This document shows positions 50,620 through 59,418 of a stretch of 64,000 bases of DNA, piece after piece. The stretch is from Streptomyces bauhiniae (lineage in GTDB: Bacteria > Actinomycetota > Actinomycetes > Streptomycetales > Streptomycetaceae): assembly GCF_004784475.1 (NCBI RefSeq), contig NZ_SRRT01000006.1:434001-498000 (forward strand). The letters run 5' to 3'. Both the position numbers and the translations under genes were made by a program. Within the stretch, counting starts at the first letter, position 1. Each line of letters opens with the position of its first letter. The notes under the pieces were generated by a model, which was given only the letters and a program-made list of their open reading frames with translations, was not told the origin of the DNA and did no database searches.

Positions 50620-52986
50620 TCAGACCAAGCTGCCCACCTCCGGCGCCTCTCGCACGTCCTCTTTGGCGTCCTCTCTGACCTCGTGGAACACCGCGGCCTC
50701 CGCCTCGTCCCCCTCGGCTCCTTCGCCGCCGAGCAGGTACGCCCGCGCCTCTCCGACGTGGAAGTACATGCCGTGCAGCTCCAGCGCACCGGCCGCCAGG
50801 GCGCGCGCCACCGACTCGTGCGCCCGCAGATGCGCCAACTGCTGCACCACATTGGCCAGCGACAGCTCCTCCACCGTGTCGGTCGCCGGACGCGGGGCGA
50901 GCCGGGGCCGCTCCGGGCGCCCGTCGGCCAGCCGGGCCAGGCTGGGCTCGCCGTACCGCAGCCACCGGCGCAGCGGGGTGGGGGCGGCGCCGGGCTCGGC
51001 GGCGAGCAGGGCCTGCATCGCCCCGCACCCGGAGTGCCCGCACACGGTGATCGACCTGACCCCGAGCACGTCCACCGCGTACTCGATGGCGGCGGCCACC
51101 GAGTCGTCGGCGTGCTCCTGGCCGGGCGGCGGCACCAGGTTGCCGACGTTGCGCACCACGAACAGGTCGCCGGGACCGCTGGCGGTGATCATCGAGGTGA
51201 CGAGCCGGGAGTCGGCGCAGGTGAGGAAGAGCTGCGAGGGCCGCTGTCCCTCCCTGGCCAGCCGGGCCAGCTCCTCCCGGACCAGCGGGGCGGTGTTCCG
51301 CTGGAACGAGCTGATGCCACGGGCGAGTTCATGGGTGTCGGGGCGTGAGGCGCCCGTGCTGTCGGCGGCACCCTTGCTCATGGCCGCCGTCGGCATGTCG
51401 CACCGGTGGTTGCGCCACGGGGTCCAGGGGCGGCACCGGCAGACGGCGGAGGACGGGGTGCCCGCGCTGCGCACCCCGGTACGGCGGTCCTTCAGCTCGG
51501 CGGAGCCGCCCCGCGCGGTGTGGGAACTCCGCCAGTCCTGGAGCGACTCGTACGCCGCGTGGTCCATGAAGGAGCCGTCCAGCTCGACGACGGCACGGGT
51601 GCCGTGCGGGACGCGGTGCAGGGCCCGGCTGAGCCGGGGCACGGCGAGGAACGTCAACTGGCCGCGTACCCGGACGTGATGGACTCCCTCCCTCTCCTCG
51701 TGCGTGATGCGGGTGTGGGTGAGGCGGTGCAGGGCGAGGGCGACGGCCACGGCGATGCCCAGGAGCACGCCCTGAAGGACGTTGAGGCAGACCACGCCGA
51801 GGGTGGTCGCGACGTACACCGGCACCTCGCGGTGCCGGGTCACCGTGCGGATGTGGTTCAGGGACACCATCTGGATGCCGACGGCCATCACCAGGGCAGC
51901 GAGTGAGGCGAGCGGGATCTGCTCCAGGAGGGGGACCAGCAGCAGCGCGGCGATCACCACGAGACCGCCGTGCAGCATCGTGGAGTTCCGGCTCACCGCG
52001 CCCGAGTTGACGTTCGCCGTGCTGCGTACCGCCACCCCCGCGACCGGCAGTCCGCCGAGCGCGCCGGAGACGATGTTGGCCGCGCCCTGGCCGAGCAGTT
52101 CACGGTCGAGGTCGGAGCGTCCCACGCGCGCGGGGCCGGTGCGGCCGGCGGCCAGCTTGTCCACGGCGACCGCGCCGAGCAGCGACTGCACGCTGCACAC
52201 CAGGGTGGTGGTGAGCACGGCGGCGACGATGCCGAGCGCCGGGCCCTCGGGGAGACCGGCCAGGGCGTGGCTGCGCCAGGACGGCAGGTCGACGCGGGGC
52301 AGGGTGATCCCGGTCAGCGCCGCCGTCACGGTGGCCCCGACGACGGCGACCAGCGCGGCCGGCACCTTGCGCAGCCGGCTGCCCACCGGGTCGGGGATGC
52401 GGGGCCAGGCCAGCAGCAGGGTCAGCGTCAGCGCGCTGATCACCACGGCGGCCGGGTCGAGGTGGGCCAACTGGGCGGGTAGCGCGCGCAGGTTGGTGAG
52501 GACGGAGCTGTCCGGGCGGCCGCCGAGCACGATGTGCACCTGGGCCACGGCGATGGTGATGCCGATGCCCGCGAGCATGCCGTGCACGACCGCCGGGCTG
52601 ACGGCGAGCGCGCCGCGCGCCACCTTCAGGCAGCCGAGGCCGAGCTGGGCGAGTCCGGCGAGGACGGTGATGCCGCAGGTCGCCCGCCAGCCGTACTGGT
52701 GGATGAGGTCGGCGGTGACCACGGTCAGGCCGGCGGCGGGCCCGCTGACCTGCAAGGGACAGCCGCCGATCCGGCCGGCGACGATCCCGCCGACCGCCGC
52801 GGCCACCAGGCCCGCCTGCAGCGGGGCGCCGGTGGCCAGGGCGATGCCGAGCGAGAGCGGCAGGGCGATGAGGAACACCGCGATGCACGCGGAGACGTCG
52901 GCGCTCTCGACGCGGAAACGGCGGCGCCGGGGCGGTGGGGTGGTGGGCGGGGAGTGCTCGGTACGGGGTGGTGCGCAGGCTGACAT
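50620..52986 (-). CDS. SulP anion transporter fused to beta-carbonic anhydrase
   Basis: This 788-residue fusion probably imports bicarbonate (or another anion) and interconverts it with CO2. Residues 30-440 form a SulP transporter of 10-12 helices (IALPLSLGIALATGAPLQAGL; GGCPLQVSGPAAGLTVV). A STAS-like segment is at 450-510 (TFLAVPRLSRALHRVPHGTRAVVELDGS). Residues 560-760 are a beta-carbonic anhydrase with zinc ligands in LTCADSRL and CGHSGCGAM. The C-terminal tail is acidic. GGAGGAG precedes the ATG. The fusion type also occurs in mycobacteria. Confidence 0.95.
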   Translation of the reverse strand: MSACAPPRTEHSPPTTPPPRRRRFRVESADVSACIAVFLIALPLSLGIALATGAPLQAGLVAAAVGGIVAGRIGGCPLQVSGPAAGLTVVTADLIHQYGWRATCGITVLAGLAQLGLGCLKVARGALAVSPAVVHGMLAGIGITIAVAQVHIVLGGRPDSSVLTNLRALPAQLAHLDPAAVVISALTLTLLLAWPRIPDPVGSRLRKVPAALVAVVGATVTAALTGITLPRVDLPSWRSHALAGLPEGPALGIVAAVLTTTLVCSVQSLLGAVAVDKLAAGRTGPARVGRSDLDRELLGQGAANIVSGALGGLPVAGVAVRSTANVNSGAVSRNSTMLHGGLVVIAALLLVPLLEQIPLASLAALVMAVGIQMVSLNHIRTVTRHREVPVYVATTLGVVCLNVLQGVLLGIAVAVALALHRLTHTRITHEEREGVHHVRVRGQLTFLAVPRLSRALHRVPHGTRAVVELDGSFMDHAAYESLQDWRSSHTARGGSAELKDRRTGVRSAGTPSSAVCRCRPWTPWRNHRCDMPTAAMSKGAADSTGASRPDTHELARGISSFQRNTAPLVREELARLAREGQRPSQLFLTCADSRLVTSMITASGPGDLFVVRNVGNLVPPPGQEHADDSVAAAIEYAVDVLGVRSITVCGHSGCGAMQALLAAEPGAAPTPLRRWLRYGEPSLARLADGRPERPRLAPRPATDTVEELSLANVVQQLAHLRAHESVARALAAGALELHGMYFHVGEARAYLLGGEGAEGDEAEAAVFHEVREDAKEDVREAPEVGSLV

Positions 52987-53336
52987 GTTCCCGTCTCCTC
53001 CGGGGCAGCGCGGTCGCGGTCTGTGGGGTCCCGCCCGGCGGCGGGGGGGTTCGGTCGCGGCCGTGGGTCACGGCGTGCAGCGGCGGGATGATTCAACGCT
53101 CGGTAAACGAACCGTAATCCAGAGTAAAGGCTCGGCAAGTCTTTTCGAAGCAAATGGCACATATGTGCACTCGGCCGAGTGAAGCGGGCATTTGGTCGGC
53201 TTGTCGTACTAGTTCCTTCTCGACCCCATGCGACTTTGACGGCGCCGCCAGGAGGAATCCGGCGCATCACCAGAAAACGCCCTCATCGGCGTTCGCCTGA
53301 GAGTTCGCCCGAGAGAAGGAAGAAGGTGGGCGGAAC
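52987..53336. other. Divergent intergenic region with two palindromes
   Basis: The 350-nt gap has no gene. It contains two adjacent perfect palindromes: GCACATATGTGC (53157-53168) and CACTCGGCCGAGTG (53168-53181), which share one base. They lie about 156 nt before the lipoprotein gene and 170 nt from the SulP gene, within an A/T-richer stretch (53100-53170). They are candidate operators for one or both genes. Confidence 0.55.
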
Positions 53337-54602
53337 ATGGCCGCCACCCAGAGGATCGCCGTCTGTGCCATGGTCGCCGCTGCCGGTGCCGCGTCCCTCG
53401 CCGGTTGTGCCGCCGGCTCCGACCAGGCACGGGAAGGCGCGTCCGGCCCGCAGAAGGGCGCCCCGGCCCCGCAGAGCGTCGTCCGGCTGATCGGCGACGG
53501 GTCCACCGCGTACACCGGCGCGCAGCCGCACCTGCCCAGGCCCGAGAAGCTGAAGCCGGGTCAGAAGCCGCCGCAGTTCGTGGTGTTCTCCTGGGACGGC
53601 GCGGGTGAGGACAGCCAGAAGCTGTTCTCGCACTTCCGCAAGGTCGCCAAGGACAACCGCGCCAACATGACGTTCTTCCTCAGCGGCGTCTACCTGCTGC
53701 CGGAGGAGAAGCGGGACCTCTACAAGCCGCCGCAGCACTCGCCGGGCCGCTCCGACATCGGCTTCAACGACGAGCAGGGCATCGCCGACACCACCAAGCA
53801 GGCGCGCCTGGCCTGGCTGGAGGGCAACGAGATCGGCACCCACTTCAACGGCCACTTCTGCGGACCCGAGGGCGGGGTCGGCCAGTGGTCCGTGGCCGAG
53901 TGGAAGAGCGAGATCAGCCAGGCCAAGGAGTTCGTGAAGACCTGGAAGACCAACTCGGGCCTGAAGAAGTCCTCGCCGCTGCCCTTCGACTACGACAAGG
54001 AACTCATCGGCGCCCGCACCCCCTGTCTGGAAGGGCAGAAGAACTTCGTCAAGGCGGCGAGCCAGATGGGCTTCCGCTACGACTCCAGCGGCGTCAACAA
54101 CCAGGTCTGGCCGAAGAAGAAGGAAGGTCTCTGGGACCTGTCCATGCAGCTCGTGCCCTTCCCCGGCCACACCTTCGAGCAGCTCACCATGGACTACAAC
54201 TTCATGGTCAACCAGTCCGGCACCCGGACACAGGGCGACCCCGACAAGTTCGCCCTGTGGGGCGACGAGATGCGCGACGGCCTCCTCAAGGGCTTCGACC
54301 GCGCCTACGACGGCAACCGCGCGCCCCTGATCATCGGCAACCACTTCGAGTCCTGGAACGGCGGCACGTACATGCGCGCCATCGAGGACGTCGTCAAGAA
54401 CGTGTGCAACAAGCCCGACGTCCGCTGCGTCTCGTTCCACGAGCTGACCGACTGGCTGGACGCCCAGGACCCGCAGACCCTGGCCAAGCTGCGCACCCTC
54501 GAGGTGGGCGAGGCGCCCAAGCAGGGCTGGGCGTCCCTGCTCTCCGGCCGCCCGGCCCCGGCGCCGAAGGGCGTCCCTGGAGCGCCGGCCGCCAAGCAGT
54601 AA
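53337..54602 (+). CDS. Polysaccharide deacetylase-like lipoprotein
   Basis: This 421-residue protein has a lipoprotein signal peptide with the lipobox SLAGC at about residue 23. A domain of NodB/polysaccharide-deacetylase type follows. FVVFSWDGAGED is near 80, ANMTFFLSGVYL near 107, and NEIGTHFNGHF near 163 (the metal-binding H...H). A late LIIGNHFESWNGG is near 332. The first Asp-Asp motif is degenerate (WDGAG instead of DDG), so catalysis is uncertain. It is anchored outside the membrane and may act on cell-wall glycans. Confidence 0.85.
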   Translation: MAATQRIAVCAMVAAAGAASLAGCAAGSDQAREGASGPQKGAPAPQSVVRLIGDGSTAYTGAQPHLPRPEKLKPGQKPPQFVVFSWDGAGEDSQKLFSHFRKVAKDNRANMTFFLSGVYLLPEEKRDLYKPPQHSPGRSDIGFNDEQGIADTTKQARLAWLEGNEIGTHFNGHFCGPEGGVGQWSVAEWKSEISQAKEFVKTWKTNSGLKKSSPLPFDYDKELIGARTPCLEGQKNFVKAASQMGFRYDSSGVNNQVWPKKKEGLWDLSMQLVPFPGHTFEQLTMDYNFMVNQSGTRTQGDPDKFALWGDEMRDGLLKGFDRAYDGNRAPLIIGNHFESWNGGTYMRAIEDVVKNVCNKPDVRCVSFHELTDWLDAQDPQTLAKLRTLEVGEAPKQGWASLLSGRPAPAPKGVPGAPAAKQ

Positions 54603-54622
54603 GCGTCAAGCGGCAGTAGATG

Positions 54623-55603
54623 TCAGACGGGAGTCGCCACGCTCTCGCCGAGCACGAAGCCGGGGTCGATCTGCGCCGCCAGGTCGGCCCCGGTGCGCTC
54701 GTTGCCCCACGACTGGGCGTTGCGCAGATGGAAGTGGACCATCTGCCGGGTGTACCGCTCCCAGTCCCGCAGCCCGTACGTCGCGTCGGCGGCGGCCCGG
54801 AGCGTCTCCAGCGCGGAGACATTTCCCTCCTCCAGCAGGCCGAAGCGCGGCGGGCGCCCCTTCTCCATGGCGCGCACCCAGTCGGAGTGCCCGACCGTCA
54901 CCAGCAGGTCGTCCCCGGCCTCCTCGCGCAGGAAGTCGACGTCGTCCGGACCCTGGACCTTGTTGCCGACGACCTTCAGGGTGACACCGAAGTCGCGGGC
55001 GTACTCCTTGTACTGGCGGTAGACGGACACCCCCTTCCGGGTCGGCTCGGCGACGAGGAACGTCATGTCGAAGCGGGTGAACATGCCGGAGGCGAAGGAG
55101 TCCGAGCCGGCGGTCATGTCCACCACGACGTACTCGCCGGGGCCGTCGACGAGGTGGTTCAGGAACAGCTCCACCGCTCCGGTCTTGGAGTGGTAGCAGG
55201 CGACCCCCAGGTCGGCGTCGGTGAAGGGGCCGGTGACCATCAAACGGACGGCACCGCCGTCGAGTTCCACCGGACGCGCACAGGCGTCGTAGATCGCGTC
55301 GGGCTCGCTGATCCGGACCAGCCGCGAACCCGAGCCGGGCGGGGTGGTCTTGATCATTGTCTCGGCCGACGCGATGCGCGGGTTGGAGCCGCGCAGATGG
55401 TCCTTGATCAGCGGCAGCCGGTCGCCCATCGCGGGCAGCGCCGCCGCCTGGTCCTCGTCGAGGCCGAGCGCGGGTCCGAGGTGCTGGTTGATGTCCGCGT
55501 CGATCGCGACCACCGGGGCCCCGGCGGCGACGAGATGGCGGATGAAGAGGGAGGAGAGCGTGGTCTTGCCGCTGCCGCCCTTCCCGACGAAAGCAATTTT
55601 CAT
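54623..55603 (-). CDS. CooC/MinD-like ATPase
   Basis: This protein of about 326 residues begins MKIAFVGKGGSGKTTLSSLF (deviant Walker A with the signature lysine). DADINQHLGPALG follows, and YVVVDMTAGSDSFASGMF corresponds to Walker B/switch II. The form is that of CooC-type nickel-insertion or MinD-type ATPases; there is no cargo-binding cysteine pair that I can see. The ATG at 55603 is preferred; a GTG two codons upstream is possible. It is convergent with the lipoprotein gene. Confidence 0.88.
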   Translation of the reverse strand: MKIAFVGKGGSGKTTLSSLFIRHLVAAGAPVVAIDADINQHLGPALGLDEDQAAALPAMGDRLPLIKDHLRGSNPRIASAETMIKTTPPGSGSRLVRISEPDAIYDACARPVELDGGAVRLMVTGPFTDADLGVACYHSKTGAVELFLNHLVDGPGEYVVVDMTAGSDSFASGMFTRFDMTFLVAEPTRKGVSVYRQYKEYARDFGVTLKVVGNKVQGPDDVDFLREEAGDDLLVTVGHSDWVRAMEKGRPPRFGLLEEGNVSALETLRAAADATYGLRDWERYTRQMVHFHLRNAQSWGNERTGADLAAQIDPGFVLGESVATPV

Positions 55604-55732
55604 GTTCACGAAGGGTAGTCAGCTCGTAGCTGTATGTGCCAGGAAGGCCCCGAACGTCACTCCTTCGAGGGGTGTGAGCGCCGAACAAGGGCTGACGGCC
55701 GGCCAAAGGCGTGGGCGCGTAGGGTCGACCTC

Positions 55733-56557
55733 ATGAGTACGACAGGAGCGACCGCAGATCCCCTTGCGGCCCTGGGCTCGCTGCCCGGCGTGGCCGACTC
55801 CGTGGAGTCCGTGCGCAAGGCCGTGGACCGGGTGTACGGGCACCGGATCATGCGCCGTCGCAGCAACGCCATCACCTCCGAGGCGGCCCTGCGCGGCGCC
55901 CGCGGCTCGGCGGCGCTGTCCGGCGCCGACTGGGCCCTGGAAGAGGTGCGGCGCCGCACCGACTTCAGCACCGGCGACGAGGCGCGCGTCATGGGCGCGG
56001 CCCTGAGGCTGACCGCCGAGGCCGGGCAACTGCTGTCCATCTGGCGGCAGTCCCCGCTGCGGGTGCTGGCCCGGCTGCACATGGTGGCCGCCGCGAGCGA
56101 CACCGACGAGGTCGGCCGGCCGCGCCGGGCGGGCGAACTCGCCGACGAGCCCCTCATCGAGCTGCCGCTGCCGGACGCCCCGGAGGTGTCCGGACGCCTG
56201 GACGGCCTCGCGGAGCTGATCATCGCCGGTTCTTCCGCGCCCGCCCTGGTGACGGCCGCCGTGGTGCACGGCGAGATCCTCGCGCTGCGCCCCTTCACCT
56301 CGCACAACGGGCTGGTGGCGCGCACGGCCGAGCGGATCGTCCTGATCGGCAGCGGCCTGGACCCGAAGTCGGTGTGCCCGGCCGAGGTCGGCCACGCCGA
56401 ACTGGGCCGCGCCTCCTACCTCGCCGCGCTCGACGGCTATGTCTCCGGCACCCCCGGCGGCATGGCGGCCTGGATCGCCCACTGCGGGCGCGCGGTCGAG
56501 CTGGGCGCCCGCGAGTCGACGGCGGTCTGCGAGGCCCTCCAGCGCGGAGCGGCCTGA
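55733..56557 (+). CDS. Fic-like protein with degraded catalytic motif
   Basis: This 274-residue helical protein has the layout of Fic/Doc proteins. The motif region reads LRPFTSHNGLVARTAERIVLIG instead of HPFxxGNGRxxR. The catalytic histidine is replaced by Arg and the GNGR turn by HNGL, so AMP transfer is doubtful. The position matches the M. tuberculosis gene Rv3662c next to an Ms1-type RNA. The ATG at 55733 is used; the frame is open upstream. It is divergent from the CooC-like ATPase. Confidence 0.8.
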   Translation: MSTTGATADPLAALGSLPGVADSVESVRKAVDRVYGHRIMRRRSNAITSEAALRGARGSAALSGADWALEEVRRRTDFSTGDEARVMGAALRLTAEAGQLLSIWRQSPLRVLARLHMVAAASDTDEVGRPRRAGELADEPLIELPLPDAPEVSGRLDGLAELIIAGSSAPALVTAAVVHGEILALRPFTSHNGLVARTAERIVLIGSGLDPKSVCPAEVGHAELGRASYLAALDGYVSGTPGGMAAWIAHCGRAVELGARESTAVCEALQRGAA

Positions 56558-56573
56558 CCCCTCACACATGGTT

Positions 56574-56604
56574 GCGGCGGTACGAGGAGTCCTCGTACCG
56601 CCGC
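56574..56604. terminator. Long hairpin after the Fic-like gene
   Basis: A 15-bp perfect inverted repeat around one base (GCGGCGGTACGAGGA and its complement) ends 47 nt after the Fic stop. It could terminate both the Fic transcript and a minus-strand RNA from 56885. Confidence 0.8.
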
Positions 56605-56885
56605 TGGCATGTTCACCGGGTTACCAAGCGTCCTCGATATGTTGCTCATCAGGTCGGGGTCTTTGCCCGGCCCTGGTGCAGCAGGCCCGTAATCGACGGT
56701 CCGACGTCGCGTGGGTGCCCTGTGTTCATGCGAGGTCCGTGGGGCCCAGATGCGTAGTGGTAGGGAATCCTCTCGGATGTCCTTTAGGTCCCGCAGGCCG
56801 TGAATCCTTTGTACTGCAACCTCGTGACGAGCGAAACCCCTGCCCGGAGTTCTTTACTTTTAGGTTCAAACAGGGGTGAATCGGG
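56605..56885 (-). ncRNA. Candidate 6S-like/Ms1-type RNA (scr3559 region)
   Basis: The 345-nt gap between the Fic-like and HAD genes has no gene and lower G+C than its flanks. It holds several paired segments, for example CCCCTG/CAGGGG at the right end. In M. tuberculosis the abundant Ms1 RNA (MTS2823) lies in the same place beside the Rv3661 homologue. From memory, S. coelicolor has the 6S-like scr3559 there. Minus strand is chosen by that synteny and because TTGACC lies 18 nt before GATTCA upstream of 56885. The ends are approximate. Confidence 0.55.
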
Positions 56886-56902
56886 CGGCCGGAGGGGCCC
56901 GG

Positions 56903-57733
56903 TCAAACGGTCGTGCCCCGGCGCTTGCTGGCGTACCAGACCAGGCCGGCGGTCGCGGCCGCCGCGCCCAGTGCCGCTGCCGCGACGACCGCCGGGCGGG
57001 GTGCGTGGAGCGAGGGCAGGCGCTGCTTGAGCCGGACCGGCTTGCGGAACTCCAGCACCGGCCAGCCGCGCGAGACGGCCTCGCGGCGCAGCGCGCGGTC
57101 GGGGTTGACGGCGTGCGGGTGGCCGACGGCCTGGAGCATCGGCAGGTCGGTGGCGGAGTCGCTGTAGGCGAAGCTGCGGTCGAGGTCGTACCCCTCGGAG
57201 GCGGCCAGCTCCCGGATCGCCTCGGCCTTGGTGGGGCCGTACGCGTAGTACTCCACCTCGCCGGTGAAGCAGCCGTCCTCGCCGACCACCAGACGGGTCG
57301 CCACCACCCGGTCGGCGCCGAGCAGCTCGCCGATCGGCTCCACGACCTCCGCGCCCGAGGTGGACACGATCACGACGTCCCGGCCCGCCGTGTGGTGCTC
57401 CTCGATCAGCGAGGCGGCCTCGTCGTAGATGATCGGGTCGATCAGGTCGTGCAGGGTCTCGGCCACGATCTCCTTGACCTGGCGCACGTTCCAGCCCCGG
57501 CAGAGCGCCGAGAGGTACTCCCGCATGCGCTCCATCTGGTCATGGTCCAAACCGCCGGCCAGGAAGACGAACTGGGCATACGCGGTGCGCAAGGCCGCTC
57601 TGCGGTTGATCAGTCCGCCTTGGTAGAAGGACTTGCTGAAGGTGAGCGTGCTGGACTTCGCAATGACCGTCTTGTCCAGGTCGAAGAAGGCCGCTGCGCG
57701 AGGCAAGGAGTGGTTTTCCACGTCCCTGAGCAT
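56903..57733 (-). CDS. HAD-IB family phosphatase with C-terminal membrane helix
   Basis: This 276-residue protein has the HAD-IB motifs AAFFDLDKTVIAKSS (nucleophile Asp, residues 14-28), VIVSTSGAEVV (motif II), a lysine in GPTKAEAI (motif III) and YSDSATDLPML (motif IV). It resembles SerB-like and lysophosphatidic phosphatases. The C-terminus has a membrane helix (VVAAAALGAAAATAGLVWYA) and a basic end. The homologous region in M. tuberculosis (Rv3661) has the same neighbours: Ms1 RNA, 6C RNA and ssd. In S. coelicolor it is, from memory, linked to morphological differentiation. Confidence 0.93.
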   Translation of the reverse strand: MLRDVENHSLPRAAAFFDLDKTVIAKSSTLTFSKSFYQGGLINRRAALRTAYAQFVFLAGGLDHDQMERMREYLSALCRGWNVRQVKEIVAETLHDLIDPIIYDEAASLIEEHHTAGRDVVIVSTSGAEVVEPIGELLGADRVVATRLVVGEDGCFTGEVEYYAYGPTKAEAIRELAASEGYDLDRSFAYSDSATDLPMLQAVGHPHAVNPDRALRREAVSRGWPVLEFRKPVRLKQRLPSLHAPRPAVVAAAALGAAAATAGLVWYASKRRGTTV

Positions 57734-57824
57734 AGGCGCCCACCATTCGGCGTAAGGTGGGGCGTGTGGGTTTGCCTGAGAAGCCTCTCGGGTACACCAT
57801 GGAAGTCACGGATCGTTCGCGACC

Positions 57825-57905
57825 GTGCTAACCCCGGTCCGACTCCTCCCCCCCCGAGTCGGCCGTGGGGACGACCCCCGCTCTCCCCCCCGGCGGGGGT
57901 CGTCG
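57825..57905 (+). ncRNA. 6C small RNA
   Basis: Two hairpins in tandem each have a C-rich loop. The first (57836-57864) pairs CCGACTC with GAGTCGG around CT plus eight C's. The second (57870-57904) is a 12-bp stem GACGACCCCCGC/GCGGGGGTCGTC with a loop of TCTC and C's. This is the defining form of the actinobacterial 6C RNA (M. tuberculosis B11). The location between an Rv3661-like gene and ssd is also the same. The 5' end is approximate; the second hairpin may act as terminator. Confidence 0.85.
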
Positions 57906-58311
57906 CATGTCCGGACGCGTTTTCACCCCCTCTTCGGCCGGTACGAGACCGGCACCGGGCGGCTGCGGCCGCCCTTTCGTCATGCCCATGATTGATTACG
58001 TACGGTAATCATCAGGGTGCGCTCGGAAACTCGTACACAGCGCGTGCCGATGTCACCGGTATGAGTGACGAAGTTATTCACAGGCGCTCCGCCGTCCACA
58101 GTTTTTGACCAAGATCCACACGATTTCGCGGTTCGCCCCATCGTGATTCCAGCGCTCCTGATCCGGGCCTGTTCATGGCCGGATCGCAATGCGGAGTGCG
58201 TTTGGCCGGTTTCTGTCGGCCGTTCATATGGAGACCTTTACCGGTTCTCCACATCTTGGGAATCGCGCGGCCGAGAGAGCGGCGCGGAAGTCGCAGTGAA
58301 GGGGGAACACC
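57906..58311. other. Upstream region of the ssd-tad operon
   Basis: No gene is seen. It contains a perfect inverted repeat TGATTAC-N5-GTAATCA (57993-58011), a good operator candidate. Four DnaA-box-like nonamers are also present on the plus strand: TTATTCACA (58074), CCGTCCACA (58092), AGATCCACA (58112) and TTCTCCACA (58245). The ssd ribosome site AAGGGGG is at the right end. Confidence 0.6.
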
Positions 58312-59418
58312 ATGACCGGAACCGTCGCGCACGATCCGCCTCCGGCCACGGCCGGACGACCGGGACGGCCGCTCATCGTCACCGAGGACGCGGCGCTCCT
58401 GGACGATCTGCTGCGCCTGTGCGCGGCGGCCGGCGCCACACCAGAAGTCCACCACGGAGTCCCGGACCACGGCGGGGGATGGGACGGCGCACCGCTCGTC
58501 CTGGTCGGGGACGACGCCGCCCGCCGGGTGCGCGGAGCCGCGCGGCGGCGGGGTGTGGTCCTGGTCGGCCGTGACCAGGACGACCCGGACGTGTGGAAAC
58601 GCGCGGTCGGGATCGGCGCCGACCATGTGCTGATGCTGCCCGACGGCGAGCAGTGGCTCATCGACCGCATCGCCGACGTGGCGGAGGGCGTGGGCCGCCC
58701 CGCCCTCACCGTCGGCGTCATCGGCGGCCGGGGCGGCGCCGGGGCCTCCACGCTGGCCTGTGCCCTCGCCGTCACCTCCGCCCACCAGGGGCTGCGGACC
58801 CTGCTCGTGGACGCCGACCCGCTCGGCGGCGGACTCGACGTGCTCCTCGGGGGCGAGACCGCGGAGGGGCTGCGCTGGCCCGCCTTCGCCGCCTCACGCG
58901 GCAGAGTCGGCGGCGGCGCCCTGGAGGAATCCCTGCCCGAACTGCACGCGCTGCGCGTCCTGAGCTGGGACCGGGGCGACTGCGTGGCCGTACCGCCCCA
59001 GGCCGTCCGCGCGGTGCTCGCCGCCGCCCGGCGACGCGGGGGCACGGTGGTCGTCGACCTCCCGCGCCGTCTGGACGACGGGGTCGCGGAAGCCCTGGCC
59101 CAGCTCGACATGGCGGTGCTCGTCGTCCCGGCGGAGCTGCGCGCGCTGGCCGCGGCCGGCCGGGTCGCCTCTGCCATGGGCATGGTCGTGCGGGATCTGC
59201 GGGTGGCGGTCAGGGGGCCGTACGGGCCGGGGCTGGACGAGGACGAGGTGGCCCGGCTGCTCGGGCTGCCGCTGATCGGCACCGTGCCCGTCGAGCCCGC
59301 GCTGCTGCGGCCCCGAGGTACCGCCAGACCGCCCGGCGCGACCGGACGCGGCCCGCTGTCCCGGTTCTGCACCGCCTTCTGGGAGCAGGCGCTGACCGAG
59401 GCGGGAGGCCCGCGATGA
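58312..59418 (+). CDS. ssd: Septum-site-determining protein Ssd (TadZ/MinD-like)
   Basis: This 368-residue protein has an N-terminal receiver-like region (PLIVTEDAALLDDLLRLC). A MinD-type ATPase domain follows from about 135 (TVGVIGGRGGAGASTLACALA), with a deviant P-loop that lacks the usual second lysine (GAGAS). VDADPLGGGLDVLLGG and VVVDLPRR come next. Ssd proteins head Tad pilus loci and affect septation in mycobacteria (Rv3660c). The ATG is preceded by AAGGGGG. The stop overlaps tadA by ATGA. Confidence 0.92.
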   Translation: MTGTVAHDPPPATAGRPGRPLIVTEDAALLDDLLRLCAAAGATPEVHHGVPDHGGGWDGAPLVLVGDDAARRVRGAARRRGVVLVGRDQDDPDVWKRAVGIGADHVLMLPDGEQWLIDRIADVAEGVGRPALTVGVIGGRGGAGASTLACALAVTSAHQGLRTLLVDADPLGGGLDVLLGGETAEGLRWPAFAASRGRVGGGALEESLPELHALRVLSWDRGDCVAVPPQAVRAVLAAARRRGGTVVVDLPRRLDDGVAEALAQLDMAVLVVPAELRALAAAGRVASAMGMVVRDLRVAVRGPYGPGLDEDEVARLLGLPLIGTVPVEPALLRPRGTARPPGATGRGPLSRFCTAFWEQALTEAGGPR

